Assembly: GCA_002150815.3 (NCBI GenBank)
Contig: NDFF03000055.1
Location: 186,001-250,000, forward strand
DNA length: 64,000 bases
Direction of reading: 5' to 3'
From: Grammothele lineata
Lineage: Eukaryota; Basidiomycota; Agaricomycetes; Polyporales; Polyporaceae
A model generated the notes under the pieces. The model searched no databases, had not been told where the DNA came from, and was given only the letters and a program-made list of their open reading frames with translations. Numbering within the stretch: the first letter of the stretch is position 1; each line of letters starts with the position of its first letter. Positions 53,909 to 64,000 of this stretch are shown here, piece after piece. The translations under genes were made by a program, and so were the position numbers.

Positions 53909-54717
53909 GGCTTGGTAGTTTCTTGGTCTGGACGGCGGGGAGGGACGGGTGTAGGGAAGGTCGTGAAGTTCGTAACAGCGGTGGAAAGCCTTCGGGTGAG
54001 CGGCGAAGTGCGGGTGAACAGGGCACTAGGACCGCTGGTGGTGGGAGGAGGCAAGCTGCTGGGGAGCGAAGGCGGCGGGGCAGGCGGGGACTCGGACGGG
54101 CTTCGGGAAGGGACCACCTGATTGGCACGGCCGCGATTCGATCACTCGTCGGCTGCATCACTTCTTTCTTGCCCTCTACGGCGACGGGAGCTTTGACCTC
54201 ACTCGTCCCTGTGAACAGAGCGACCGTGTAAAATGTGAGCAAGTAGCCTGCACGGCATTCATAAAGCCTGCCTGACTTTCATACCCGCAGAATGGTCCCT
54301 GAGCCCGGACTCTGTCGGATTCAGCCTGTGAAGGCCCCGCATGTCCGCCAAAGCACTCGGTGCCGCCGCCGCACTTCGCATGCTCACTCTGCTCTCCGAG
54401 TCGGCCACAGATTTTCTCGTCTGTGTACAACGCATATGCCAGAATGATTCATCTTCGCGTGGAAACTCGTTACAATGTGTCGAAGTGTCCGATTATTACG
54501 GCCCTCTAAGTTGCTTATGCCGGTACGTTTACTCCTCCTGTCGCGAACGACGGAACTGCTTCTGCAATGTGGCATACTGCTGCCCAGCGAAGCCAGAGGG
54601 GGGCCTCCCATGCCGCCGGTACCTCCGACGCACACCGGAAAGACGGGTTCTGTCACATCGATCGGTCCACCAGCCGTCTACGTATAGAATTAATGTTGAA
54701 ACCCTCAGGCTGGCCGA
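53909..54717. other. Divergent upstream region
   Basis: Between the divergent starts of the Cys-rich protein (-) and the peroxygenase-like gene (+). No gene recognised. Confidence 0.5.
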
Positions 54718-54724
54718 TATATAG
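54718..54724 (+). promoter_or_regulatory. TATA box of the heme-thiolate peroxidase gene
   Basis: TATATAG, 63 bp upstream of the ATG at 54781. Confidence 0.6.
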
Positions 54725-54780
54725 CAGCACTGGCATAAAGCTCTCAACATTCCCGTCTACGTTTCCAGCTAGTCTTAGCC

Positions 54781-55680
54781 ATGTCTACCGTCGACACCGA
54801 CCAGCACACCTACGTACCCCCGGGACCGCTCGACAGCCGCTCCCCGTGCCCCGCCCTGAACACACTCGCGAACCACGGATACCTGTACGTCCCCCCCCTC
54901 TCCCATCAACGCTCGCGACCACCACTCACCTCCCTAACCCCCAGACCACACGACGGCTGCGCACTCACCTACACCCAACTCGTCTCCGCCATCTGCGCCG
55001 TCTACCACCTCTCCCGCCCCGCCGCCTCCATCCCCGCCCTCCTCGCCCTCCTCGTCTGCGGCCGCTGGTCCTCCTCCCCCTCCCCCTCCTCCTGGATACC
55101 CCGCCGCGTGCTCGACCTACACGCCCTCGCCCGACACACCGGCCTCCTCCCGCTCGAGCACGACGCCTCCCTCGTACACGCCGACGCCCCTCCCCCGCCC
55201 TCCCCCGGCGCCGCGTACGCCCCAACACGCGTCGACCCCGCCCTCCTCGCGCAGCTCCTGCGCGCCTCCCGCGTGGGCGAGGCTGGGCTGAGCCTCGCGG
55301 ACCTCTGCGAGGCGCAGCTCGCGCGGAGGGCCGTGGCGCGGAAGCTGGGGAGCTTCCATAAGCTCGAGGGGAGGACGGAGTTGGCGATGGTGTATGAGGT
55401 GTTTGGCGTGCGCGCGCGTGCCGGGGCGGCGGAGCTTGAGGGTGGGGGGGACGCCAAGGACGCGGGAGGTGCGGAGAGCGGGGCTAGCGGCGACGACGGG
55501 GCGCCTCGGGAAGAGGCCATGCACGTCCCGAAGGCGTTCATCGAACAGTGGTTCGGCGAGGAGAGGCTGCCTGAGGGTTGGAGGGCGCCCTCGCAGGAAG
55601 TGGGGCTCAAACGCGTCTTTGCGCGCGTCAGGGAGGTGGCGAAGATCGAGAAGGCGTTGAGAGAGCAAGGTGGCACGTAA
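54781..55680 (+). CDS. Heme-thiolate peroxidase (chloroperoxidase/peroxygenase family)
   Basis: Heme enzyme using H2O2 to halogenate or oxygenate substrates. The proximal heme-thiolate motif is plain: SRSPCPALNTLANHGYLP (the Cys of PCP ligates iron), completed by an intron of about 66 nt after GYL that joins to PHDGCALTYTQLV. Distal region: LDLHALARHTGLLPLEHDAS, with the EHD motif of the family. The second half holds LLAQLLRASRVGEAGLSL, VARKLGSFHKLEGRTELAM and HVPKAFIEQWFGEERLPEGW, stop 55678-55680. About 280 aa, the size of short-type unspecific peroxygenases. No signal peptide is seen: the N-terminus is hydrophilic (MSTVDTDQHTYVPPGP), so it may act inside the cell, unlike the secreted enzymes. 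The third-position GC bias is very strong. Confidence 0.9.
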   Translation: MSTVDTDQHTYVPPGPLDSRSPCPALNTLANHGYLYVPPLSHQRSRPPLTSLTPRPHDGCALTYTQLVSAICAVYHLSRPAASIPALLALLVCGRWSSSPSPSSWIPRRVLDLHALARHTGLLPLEHDASLVHADAPPPPSPGAAYAPTRVDPALLAQLLRASRVGEAGLSLADLCEAQLARRAVARKLGSFHKLEGRTELAMVYEVFGVRARAGAAELEGGGDAKDAGGAESGASGDDGAPREEAMHVPKAFIEQWFGEERLPEGWRAPSQEVGLKRVFARVREVAKIEKALREQGGT

Positions 55681-55866
55681 CACGCTGCAGAGAGTTACGA
55701 TCGGTGAGAGGCGAGTGGACGAGTACATGCATTGACTCGCGGTCTAGATGGCGTATTGTACAACATGAGCCCGGAGTTACAAGCGTTCCTACCGATAGCA
55801 GTTACGTGATTTCCTCGAAAGCAGATTGAGTTCTAGTCCTTGTATGTCACCAGGGCCCTGCGGAAC

Positions 55867-57241
55867 CTACTGAGCACCGGCTTGGCTACGGTCTATCGAC
55901 GACGGCGCAACTCTGTCAGAAGAGACGGCAGCCTCGCTATCCCCCGCCTGTCGGACGGCAGCGGCGCTCCCGCTCTGTCTGCGCTGCTGCTGCCACTGAG
56001 CTTGCCTCCTCGCATTCATCCGTTCTTCGATAGCAGCAGAAAAAGCGGCAGCCTTCTCGGGCTCGGACTCGTTCAAAGTTTCCAACCACTGTTCGTAAGC
56101 GAAGCGCACGGCGCGGTGCTGCACGCCCCGAAGGACGGAGAGCGCCTCCTCGACCTCCAGCAAGAACGTCTCGTAGGCGACTTCGTCGGGCATGCGCGTG
56201 CCCTCTTCGACTACCTACACCCCAATAGAACGATCAGCATCGCATGGGGCAGTCGTAGGCAGAGAAGAGAAAGGGACGTACCGCGTCCTCGGGGATCTGG
56301 CCGACGTACCAGAACGTGAGGTATTCGTCTCCCCCATGGCGAGTTTCGTGGAACTGTGTGGAGACGTAGATGGGCTCTGTTGAGGGGCGGTATTCCCTCC
56401 TTCCTGTGTGGTTCGGGGCGTTATGCTCGAAGAGGATTGGGAGGAAGGTCACGCGGAGGCCTGACTGGAAGGACGTGGTGGTCAGCGAACTGCAGGTTGG
56501 CAAAACAACCTCTCAGACTCGGGGGTCGAGGAAGTCTGTCCAGCTTCGGTAGCCACAAACCGTGATCCCTCAATACAGAAGGTGATGCACTCTGAGGATG
56601 ATCCCAAACGAGCGACCGACACACACCTCTTCGTACGCCTCCCGCAGCGCCGTCTGCTCCAGCGACTCCCCGACGTCCTTCCTCCCCTTCGGCAAGAACC
56701 AATACGCATCTACGTGCCCATTCGAGAGCAACGTGCGCTCGCGTAGTACAACCACTTTGCCTGAAGACGGCTGGATGACCACCATGCCCGCCCCGAGCGT
56801 GATGTCCGCAGCGCACCACGCGCTGTCGGGGACGGCGGGGGTGGACAACTCCGAGAGAAGCGTGGGGTCGCGGCGGGGAGGTCGCGGCGGGGGGCGTGGC
56901 GAGCCATGAGTGCGCCATGCATTGGGGTGAGGAGGTGCCGCTGCATGATTGGATTGAGGAGCGGGAGGGCGTCCGCGCTGGGATGTGCTCGTGGTGGAGG
57001 CGTGCGAGGGGGCACGCGCATGTGCGGTGCGAGATCCAGATCCAGAGGCGTGCGTGCGGGACCTGTTAGCTGGGCGCTGAGGTTGAGGATGAGGCCCTCC
57101 CCGGCGAGGAGTTGCAGACATCTGAGCTGGTGGTTGGGGGTTCGGAGTAGGCTGGGCGCTGGGGGATGCAGACGATTGAGGTGGTTGAGAGGATACCCAT
57201 AAACCATTGAAGAAGTCAGGAAGACCCCAGAGGTTGCTCAT
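55867..57241 (-). CDS. Nudix hydrolase with proline-rich N-terminus
   Basis: Nudix-fold pyrophosphatase, about 390 aa. ATG 57241 (MSNLWGLPDFFNGLWV) is followed by about 130 residues rich in Pro/Ser/Gln/Arg, probably disordered. The Nudix domain starts at DITLGAGMVVIQPSSGKVVVL; the box GRKDVGESLEQTALREAYEE is split by an intron and completed by SGLRV, matching G-x5-E-x7-R-E-x2-E-E-x-G. Next is YVSTQFHETRHGGDEYLTFWY, then a C-terminal helical part (VAYETFLLEVEEALSVLRG) with a Gln/Arg-rich end, stop 55867-55869. The substrate (diphosphoinositol phosphate, nucleotide or NAD derivative) cannot be told. The box residues are complete, so activity is expected. It starts back to back with the F-box gene. 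Confidence 0.87.
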
Positions 57242-57542
57242 AGCGCATATAGCTAGATAGTGAGGAGACAATGCCTGGGATAATCAATGATGGGTGGTCT
57301 TAAAGCAGGTGTCAAAGGACCAGGGCGGGCCATGGCGGTCAGAGCGTGGGCTGCGTGCGGGGAGAAGGCAACGCTAACCGAAACTCCGCAAAGGCGCCTC
57401 AGGCTCTGGGGGAAGAGATAAGATAAGATGTCGAGCTCAGGCAATCGGGAGACGATCAAATCGCCGGGCCTTTCCCAGCGGACCCAATCTCGTGGCTCCC
57501 GTTGGGGACACCCGTTCCTCTTCGACTCTCCTGCACGACCAC

Positions 57543-59854
57543 ATGCAGACCAAGGTCAACCTCGCCGACGTCCCCCAGGAGGTGCTCGAGCACATCGCGT
57601 ATTTTGCCACGACCAACACCCTCCTCGGCCCACCCGATGGCCTCGTCCCGTTACTCAGCGTCGACCGCCGCACCCACGCCGCCCTGTCCATGTCCTCGAA
57701 CCCATATCTCTGGTCGCGCATCTTCGCCTTCAAATTCGACCTCGACTGCCCTCTCCGCCGCCTCGCCGCGTGCGGGCGCACCGTGCACCCGCCGGAGATC
57801 TGCGAGGAGCTCAAGCTGCGCTTCACGCTCCTCCGCAATATCCGGCGCGGCGCCGACTCGCTCACGACCTCGGACAAGCTTAGTCCGATCCACCGCGACG
57901 CCCTCCGCTCCGTCCTCTGGATGGCCTACCTCATGATGCTTGAGAACGACGGCAAGAACGAGCGTCAGCTTAGGGAGTACGGCGGCTTCGATTCATGGCT
58001 CAAAGACTTCCTCTTCGATCCCCGCGGCGCCTCCCTCGCCGCCTCGTCTGTCAAAGCTGACTTGTGGCCGCCCAATAACGAGTTCTCGGCGCTCGCGCTG
58101 TGGCTGTTTTGGTACATGCTCAAGCCAGGTGAGCATTCTAACGTCTAACTGTCGACGATCGAGGCGTGCGGCGTTATGTCCGACGCCGATCCCGCACAAC
58201 TCGCCCGAAGGTTTCATATACGCCCCACAACGGTCTCCGTTCTCCGTGGAGTCACACGTATGGACGTTGCTCGGTCGAGGGGGCAACCGTCGGACCCGTC
58301 GATGCTACGCTCGGGGCGGAGAGGAGGCGGAGATACTACCCAAATTGCGTGGGGCGCTGTGTGCCTGCCGGCATTAGCTGCGCACACACTCCGCGTCGCC
58401 CTGCCTCGCACTGAGGCAGCTCACTCACACAACTGTTGCTTCGTAGAAGATTACACGACCGAAGGCGACGACGCCGCTTTCCGGACGGCTTCTGGGATTC
58501 TGAAGCTCTTCGCACTAGGCGCACATCAGGTTCACATCTCTATCTGCTACTCCTCTCGCCGGGAGTCCAGTGCTGAGCCCTCCTCATCAGTACGCCTTAT
58601 GCTCCCCTCCCTGGAACGAGTTAGCGCCCCCGAGCCGGACGCGCGGCGCATCCGCATACAAGCACTTCGGCGTCTCACTCAAGATGGCGCCTCCTGCGCC
58701 CGCGCCCCCCGCTATACTCGCCTACCTCACCCTCGCGAACAAACTCTCCGTCTCCTGGGATTCGATCCATTACATGAAGCCGCCATCCGCCACCCCGCCC
58801 AGCCTCGCCCCGGGCGCGTCCAGCGACGAGTGGGCCGCAGAGTGGAATAGGGGCATCCACCTTGCCGACACCTCAAAGCCGCTCGGCGCCGCTTTCTCAG
58901 GCGCGTTCATCCCCGGGAGCCTGGAGGGCGTCTGGGAGGGCCTGTTCACGGTGCGCGCGCCCCATTGCCTAACCCTTCCTAGCTTTCCGTCAAACTTATG
59001 CTTCTCGTGCTGTGCTGTGCTGTGCCGGCCCCGGCGTATGTATAACAGTACACTGAATTCACTGCGTACTCGGCGCTCCTCTCCGGCGCCCCGCCCACGG
59101 TCCTCCAGCGGAGCCTCGTCGCGCACCACCCGCACCTCTGGAAGTTGCGCGAGCACCACCTATACGCTCCTCTAACAGAGGACCCCGCTGACGACGACGG
59201 CGACGACGCCTCTACCGCGCCTTCCACACCCACGAGCTTGAGCTCGACGCGCTGCCCGGAGCCGTGGCCGATCGCCCCGGGCAACCCGCTTCGCGCGCAC
59301 ATCCCGAACGGGACGCAGGTGTCGGAGGGCTCCGAGGGCGTGTACGTCCGGGAGCCTGGGCGCGCGGAGCCGGTGCTCTACAGGAGTTGGACGAGCGTGA
59401 AGGATAGTAAGGACGAGCCGCGCGGGAAGCTCTTGGATGTGTTCATCACGGGGGAGGTGCGTTTGGTCGTCTTTGCGGGACGAGAGACGGCTGGTCTCCC
59501 CTGTCTCAATCTGATCTCGCGTTGCGTTGCTGACCCAGCCTGTTATTTTTCTCTAAGGGTCATTCCGCGTGGGGCCAGTTTAACCTAATAGGCCGGATAC
59601 GGCCTTGCGATGGGTTTATCAGCCTATCGAAGGAATATGTGCGTCCTTCGCTGCCCGTCGCACCCCCAGCCGCCCTCCTAATATCTAACCTCGTTCCGTG
59701 CGCTCAGGTGGACGGCGACCGCGGACACTGGCTATACCGCGGCTACATGGTCGGCAACGCCGAGGGCAACCTCTCGGGGCGCTGGCGGGATACTCTCAGC
59801 CCTCCCGATTTGCTAGGATACGAGGGGTGCTTTGTGATGAGTAGGAGGCGGTGA
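57543..59854 (+). CDS. F-box protein
   Basis: Large F-box-type protein, about 560 aa, probably a substrate adaptor of an SCF ubiquitin ligase. ATG 57543 (MQTKVNLADVPQEVLEHIA) enters the F-box at once: LADVPQEVLEHIAYFATT, LLSVDRRTHAALS, NPYLWSRIFAFKFDL. The remainder shows no standard repeat (no WD40, Kelch or LRR): WMAYLMMLENDGKNERQL, FSALALWLFWYMLKP, ILAYLTLANKLSVSWDS, SLVAHHPHLWKLREHH, then GQFNLIGRIRPCDGFISL, GHWLYRGYMVGNAEGNL and DLLGYEGCFVMSRRR, stop 59852-59854. This pattern occurs in a basidiomycete-enriched group of F-box proteins. Introns of about 55 nt at five or more places; joins at 58130-58460 are uncertain. The start is the first ATG in frame with the F-box. Confidence 0.78.
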
Positions 59855-60401
59855 TGTATGGGGTCTTCGATGCGTTGTGTTCGTGAGGGCTGGGAGGATC
59901 GGTGATTCGACGCTGTATATTTACGCTGTGTATCGTTTAGGCACATGTATGCTTTGTTGTTGTGATGTTGTACGTTTTAGATGCTCTATTTAGCTGGGAT
60001 ATGACGGATTATGAGATACTCGGAGTCCGGATGCGCGCACATGTTGAGGGCCCTTCGCTACCTACCATCGCTTGCACGCGCCAGCAGGATAGATGGGTGA
60101 ACACGACGGGCAAGAGAAGTTCACCAGCCGACTCGCTCGAGCTCAGGATGCCCATCGAATGCACGGATGCAGTCTGTAGTCTCCGTTGCACGTTCCTGCG
60201 TTAAGGCTTAGAATACAGCACCCTCCCCCATCCTTTGTAGACGCTACAAGACGATTTGAACAAGGTGTATGACAGAAATAAAACACGTCAATTAGAGTTC
60301 AGTACTGGGGGCAATCAAGGTATGGTCATCTCGCGATGTGCTCAAAATCCTCGTCAAGCGCATGCATAGTCTACGGCCCTCTAAATGTTAAGTGCTCTCC
60401 C
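59855..60401. other. Intergenic region between convergent genes
   Basis: 547 bp between the 3' ends of the F-box gene (+) and the P450 (-); no gene recognised. Confidence 0.5.
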
Positions 60402-62658
60402 TCACGACGTCCCCTCAAACAAAGCCGCATGCGCCTCCGAGCGGAACTGCACGTCGCACGGGAAGGGCTTCGGTTCGCTACAACATCGACAGCGTCCCGG
60501 CAAAGCCCAATCAGCCTCCTCTCTATGTACATCCAACAACAAACCAAAAACTCACCGAACGAACGCATTGACGAACTCCTCCCCGACCTCCGGCGCGCCC
60601 TTCTTCGGACGGACGTCGACGCACGCGAGCACGCACGCCGTCGCGACCCACATCGCGTCGTACGCCATGTGTCTCCCGGGGCACACGCGCCGCCCGAAGC
60701 CGAACGCAACGTCGAGCGGGTCTCTGGGGCCGTTTTTGCCGGCGAGCTTGAGCGTCGTGCCGTCTGAGGAGAGGAATCGGTCTGGGTGGAATGCGTCTGG
60801 GTCCGGGCCATAGGCTTTGGGGTCGTGTAGGATGGACCTAGGACGAAGAGCAATTCGGGGTGAATGACGGGGAAAGCGCGTGGGGGAAGGTAGCGTACCA
60901 GATGTTTACGAAAACGAGGGAGTCCTTCTCGAGGACGTAACCCTTGTATACGTCGTCTGTGCGCAGCTTATGGGGTAGGTCTGTAGCACGTCCGATAAGA
61001 TACATCCGCTGTATGTTGTAGACATGCACACGTACCCAAAGGAACGATGGGATGCCATCGGAATATTTCCATGATGATGGCATCGATGTACGGTATCGTG
61101 CCAAAGTCATCGAAGGTGGGTAACCGGCCGGGCCCTATGACAGCGTCGAGCTCGCGCTGGGCCCGGGCTTGAATGTCGGGGTGAAGCAAAAGTGCTAGGA
61201 ACAAGGTGTGCATCGAGGCGGCCACCTGTATGGCGGCAAACGAGGTCAGGTGTCCCCTCTATGAGAGCTATACAGTGATATACTTACAGTCTCCGCTCCA
61301 GCTATAGGAAGATTAAGCGGCCCATCAGTCTCCTCATTTCACAGGTGAATCGAAAGAGTCGAACTTACCCATGTACATCGTAGCCGTCGTCATCCGAGCG
61401 TGACGCTCGGTAGCGGCGTCCGTTCCGTACTCGTCCATGAGCGTCCTCGCCATGCACTCTCCGACCTTGCCCGCATTCTTTCGGTAACCAGTCAAGAAAC
61501 GCGCCTTGGAATCAGAGCGCATCTAATAGGAAAGATGGCATTCCACGCACCAGACGACCTAGGAAGTCGTCGTACCCGACGTGCATCTGCTTGTCCGCCG
61601 CTTCGTGCCACGCAGCCGCATCGCGCCTGAACTTCGCTCCCGGCAGCCATGAAGGAACGTGTCGCACTGTTCATATACCGTGATGTCAGTCTTAAGCATT
61701 CCGTAGCACGAAAAACTCGGCGCGCGACCCAAGGAGCTCACATAGAGGAAGCATATCGACGAGGTACATGCCAGACGCGGCACGGGCGACGCACTGCTGC
61801 GCCGCCTCCGCGAGCTCGATGAACGGGTCGTGCTCGGGGAGGACCTTGATGTCGTACGTGATCTCCATAATGTTCGCGCCGATCATCCTGTCAAATCGCA
61901 TCCCCAACTTGTGAGCACCCCGAGTCGCTCGCTGTCTGGCACGGTACCATACGTACTGCTTGAGATGCACGGGGATGCGCGCGCGGCGCTCCGTCGCGAC
62001 GCGGCGGACGAGGTCGAGCGCGTGCTTCGCGAGCACGGGGCGGTATTTCTTGAACGCGCCCTCGCGGAATTCCTGGTGCGTCATCTTCCGGCACGCGCGC
62101 CAGTCATCGTTGTAGTCCATGGAGCCGAAGTTCCAGCCGAAGCCCGAGCTATGAAGAGTAGAGAACGGTTTAGCCAGGAATCGAGAGCCCGACGAAACTA
62201 AGGGAGAGGACGGCTTACAGTTCGTTCAACATGAGCATACGGGGTCTGAGACGCGCGTGAGCCGCTCGCATGTCGAGATAGAGCGGTAAGACACGAACCT
62301 GTCAGAGTAAATTGAAGAGCGCTTGTCCAGCAGCTCTGTCGCCGCCTCTAACGATCTGAGGACGATGAAGTTGTTCCCCAGCACATTCAGGCGCAGGACG
62401 TCAGTGTCTAGTGGGAAGTCATCAGTACGAAACTTGAAATATCAGCTTGAGAGTCATGAACGTACTGTACGTTTCGCAAAGCTGGTGGTACTTCAGCGAC
62501 GCGACCTCGTCGCGGGAGGGCAAGTCGCGCAGATTGCCTATAAGAGGCAACCCAGGCGGTCCAGGAGGGTAGGGACCACGACGTCGCTTGGACCGGAGAT
62601 ATACGACCACCAAGGGGACGCATAGGATGACTGATAGGAGGGTGGGGTTCAGAACCAT
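60402..62658 (-). CDS. Cytochrome P450 monooxygenase
   Basis: Membrane-anchored P450, about 510 aa, in the ER. ATG 62658: anchor helix LLSVILCVPLVVVYL, basic stretch (RSKRRRGP) and the hinge YPPGPPGLPLIGNLRDLP. Then FGSMDYNDDWRACRKMTH (helix C, with the W-R heme contact), I-helix AGAETVAASMHTLF, K-helix EIFRWHP (ExxR), the PxRF segment FHPDRFL and the heme loop FGFGRRVCPGRHMA (FxxGxRxCxG). The end is PFPCDVQFRSEAHAAL, stop TGA 60402-60404. All catalytic motifs are complete. More than ten short introns, typical of Agaricomycete CYP genes of the large CYP5144/CYP5150-like groups; the subfamily is not decided. A peroxygenase gene 5 kb away does similar chemistry, but no biosynthetic core enzyme is nearby. 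Confidence 0.92.
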
Positions 62659-62712
62659 GGTCAGTTTGAGCTTGAGTTCCGGGACAAGATAAAGTTGGAC
62701 GGTCGACTGGGC

Positions 62713-62720
62713 GTTATATA
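62713..62720 (-). promoter_or_regulatory. TATA box of the P450 gene
   Basis: TATATAAC on the minus strand, 55 bp upstream of the ATG at 62658. Confidence 0.6.
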
Positions 62721-63693
62721 TGGGCGCGTTCAACCGACAATGCACTGCGAGTGATGAAATGACATGCGCGTACTTATCGGGGTTAGAGTTATGTAAAAAG
62801 GACCGCACCCTTTCGCACCCGTCAAGTGGCGGTCGACCCGGGCGTCACGGAGTTCATCCCAGGCGGCCATCCCTCATAGGCTTGAGACTTGGCACTGCAA
62901 ATCAAATCCAGACCAACTCCGAGTGCGCGAACGGAATGACAAAGATGTCAGTGCACACATATGGTTAAGCACCCGCGTATTCGACAAAGGCACATCCTAG
63001 AGTCCGACATAGCCGGCGACATGAGGTGCTCAGACATGGTTGGTGATGAGCCTCATGGATAAGACGGCTTGTCAACGGTATGTGTGCACCCCGCAGGAAC
63101 TGACCACCGGTGCCAAGATGGCGCCCTCCTTCAGCTTCAAACAACAGCTCGTACATTCAGCGTTGCCTCGTAGATGATCAGCGCTCTCAAGGGGACGTGA
63201 CCACCAGCACAGCGGCTAGGAACGGTATTGCTGGCAAAGACGCGCTGGAATACCCCAGGCCGGAGATGTTGCGATCTGTTGAGGGAGACGATGAGCATAA
63301 TGTGGTGGATTCGGGGCGTACGGGCAGCGTGGAGATTCCAGGTGGATGCCACAATACGCTGCCCCCGTCGCCTCGGATGGGGTGGGAACACGATTGACTA
63401 GTCGTAAGCCGCTAGAAGAACAAACTCACAAAGGCTAGTCCAGAGACACGTTACATATACATGGTGTCGAAGTGCTTGAGGTATTTGAGGAGGGATCGGG
63501 TGGCCTCAAGCAGCACTTAACAGTATTCGTGCAGGTGCTACGCCAGGGAGAGTTCATACACGTCAACTTGGCATTATTTGTGTTCCGAATATATTCAGCG
63601 AGAGCAAGGAGGAACGTGGAGGGCGAGGAAAGACGCGTGCGCTGCTGCGAGGTGCAGCCGCCACCACCGCGTCGATGACGGTGCGCTCGGCAA
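62721..63693. other. Intergenic stretch
   Basis: About 1 kb without a recognised gene; a 95-codon plus-strand frame at 63110-63397 has no known motif. Confidence 0.45.
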
Positions 63694-64000
63694 ATGCCTT
63701 TCCCGCCGCTCTGTGCAGAGTGCCCTCGCCGATTCCCCGCACGATCTCCCATCCTGGACCAAAGCCTCTCCTCGCTCTCCGCCATCGGCCTCGCTCTCTT
63801 CGCGGCCGCGCTCCTCGCTCTCCTCGTCTTCTTCCGCCGCGCCCCAGCCCAGCCGGTGTCGTCCACTTCCGCCTCGGACCCACAGCGTATGGTGAGTGCT
63901 TCGTCTACCCCGCCTCCAAGTATCGTTGTGTATCGCTATGTGCCACACCCATCTGACGTTTCCTCTCAATGTTCGACGCTTCTATGCGCTGGCTCGGGAT
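63694..64000 (+). CDS. Possible N-terminal exon of a membrane-anchored protein, partial
   Basis: Tentative. From ATG 63694 one frame reads MPFPPLCAECPRRF, then ILDQSLSSLSAIGLALF running into a strong hydrophobic segment (LFAAALLALLVFF) and RRAPAQPVSSTSASDPQRM. It ends at a GTGAGT donor near 63892. A hydrophobic helix followed by RR and a Pro/Ser-rich linker looks like an N-terminal signal anchor, as in P450 reductases or glycosyltransferases. The rest lies beyond the right edge, so the product is unknown. Competing frames over the same bases are Ser/Pro/Arg-rich shadows. Confidence 0.35.
   Translation, partial: MPFPPLCAECPRRFPARSPILDQSLSSLSAIGLALFAAALLALLVFFRRAPAQPVSSTSASDPQRMVSASSTPPPSIVVYRYVPHPSDVSSQCSTLLCAGSG

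Noticed and set aside
54567..55361. 264-codon plus-strand frame rich in Pro, Arg, His
   Set aside because: Shadow of the heme-thiolate peroxidase in another frame; the peroxidase frame has real catalytic motifs and a good intron.
54781..62658. Possible secondary-metabolite cluster (peroxygenase, Nudix, F-box, P450)
   Set aside because: No polyketide synthase, peptide synthetase, terpene synthase or pathway regulator is present, and the two oxidases are separated by a Nudix hydrolase and an F-box gene. Proximity alone is not enough.
1..64000. tRNA, rRNA or CRISPR arrays
   Set aside because: No cloverleaf with a matching T-loop, no rRNA-like stretch and no regularly spaced repeats were seen by eye; a tRNA scan could not be run.

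Overview
The window is a piece of a basidiomycete nuclear genome, most likely an Agaricomycete of wood-decay type. Genes are dense, lie on both strands, and are broken by many short introns (about 50-60 nt, GT/AG). The gene content fits: GPI-anchored GH16 glucanases, a GH18 chitinase, a heme-thiolate peroxygenase, a P450, a MARVEL-like membrane protein family and a Ty1/copia retrotransposon. The species cannot be named from the sequence. Gene models were built by hand from splice signals and reading frames. Gene ends and most exons are well supported, but single exon junctions may be off.

Layout. 1-3.3 kb: the 3' part of a Ty1/copia element (integrase, RT, RNase H, 3' LTR), followed by a short second copy of the LTR leader that lacks exactly one intron-like 54-nt segment. 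4.3-11.0 kb: four head-to-tail minus-strand genes for small four-helix MARVEL-like proteins, spaced about 1.9 kb start to start. The first is broken by a 214-bp inverted-repeat element. 13.2-16.1 kb: amino-acid/GABA permease (-). 18.1-20.5 kb: MFSD1-like MFS transporter (+). 20.9-24.0 kb: ER Hsp70-family chaperone LHS1/GRP170 (+). 24.8-25.7 kb: unknown protein (-). 26.2-27.8 kb: secretory Ish1-repeat protein (-). 28.3-29.5 kb: GH18 chitinase (-). 29.9-32.0 kb: deubiquitinase UBP6/USP14 (-), divergent from a BAP31/Yet3-like ER protein (+) at 32.4-33.3 kb. 33.6-33.9 kb: a MITE with 61-bp inverted repeats.

34.0-35.5 kb: GH16 enzyme (-). 36.5-37.9 kb: zinc-free MDR oxidoreductase (-). 38.8-41.0 kb: monocarboxylate-type MFS transporter (-). 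42.3-45.0 kb: endosomal Na+/H+ exchanger (-). 46.0-49.9 kb: two tandem GH16 enzymes (+), paralogous to the one at 34 kb. 50.3-52.4 kb: CDC20/Fizzy-type WD40 protein (-). 53.1-53.9 kb: small GPI-anchored Cys-rich protein (-). 54.8-55.7 kb: heme-thiolate peroxidase (+). 55.9-57.2 kb: Nudix hydrolase (-). 57.5-59.9 kb: F-box protein (+). 60.4-62.7 kb: cytochrome P450 (-). 63.7 kb to the edge: a possible N-terminal exon with a membrane anchor (+).

How it fits together: this is mostly a normal gene neighbourhood, not one pathway. Two local expansions stand out (four MARVEL-like genes, three GH16 genes). Several genes serve the secretory pathway or ER (LHS1, BAP31-like, Ish1-repeat protein). The most unusual observations are the spliced-looking LTR leader copy and the regular membrane-protein array with one copy interrupted by a small inverted-repeat element.
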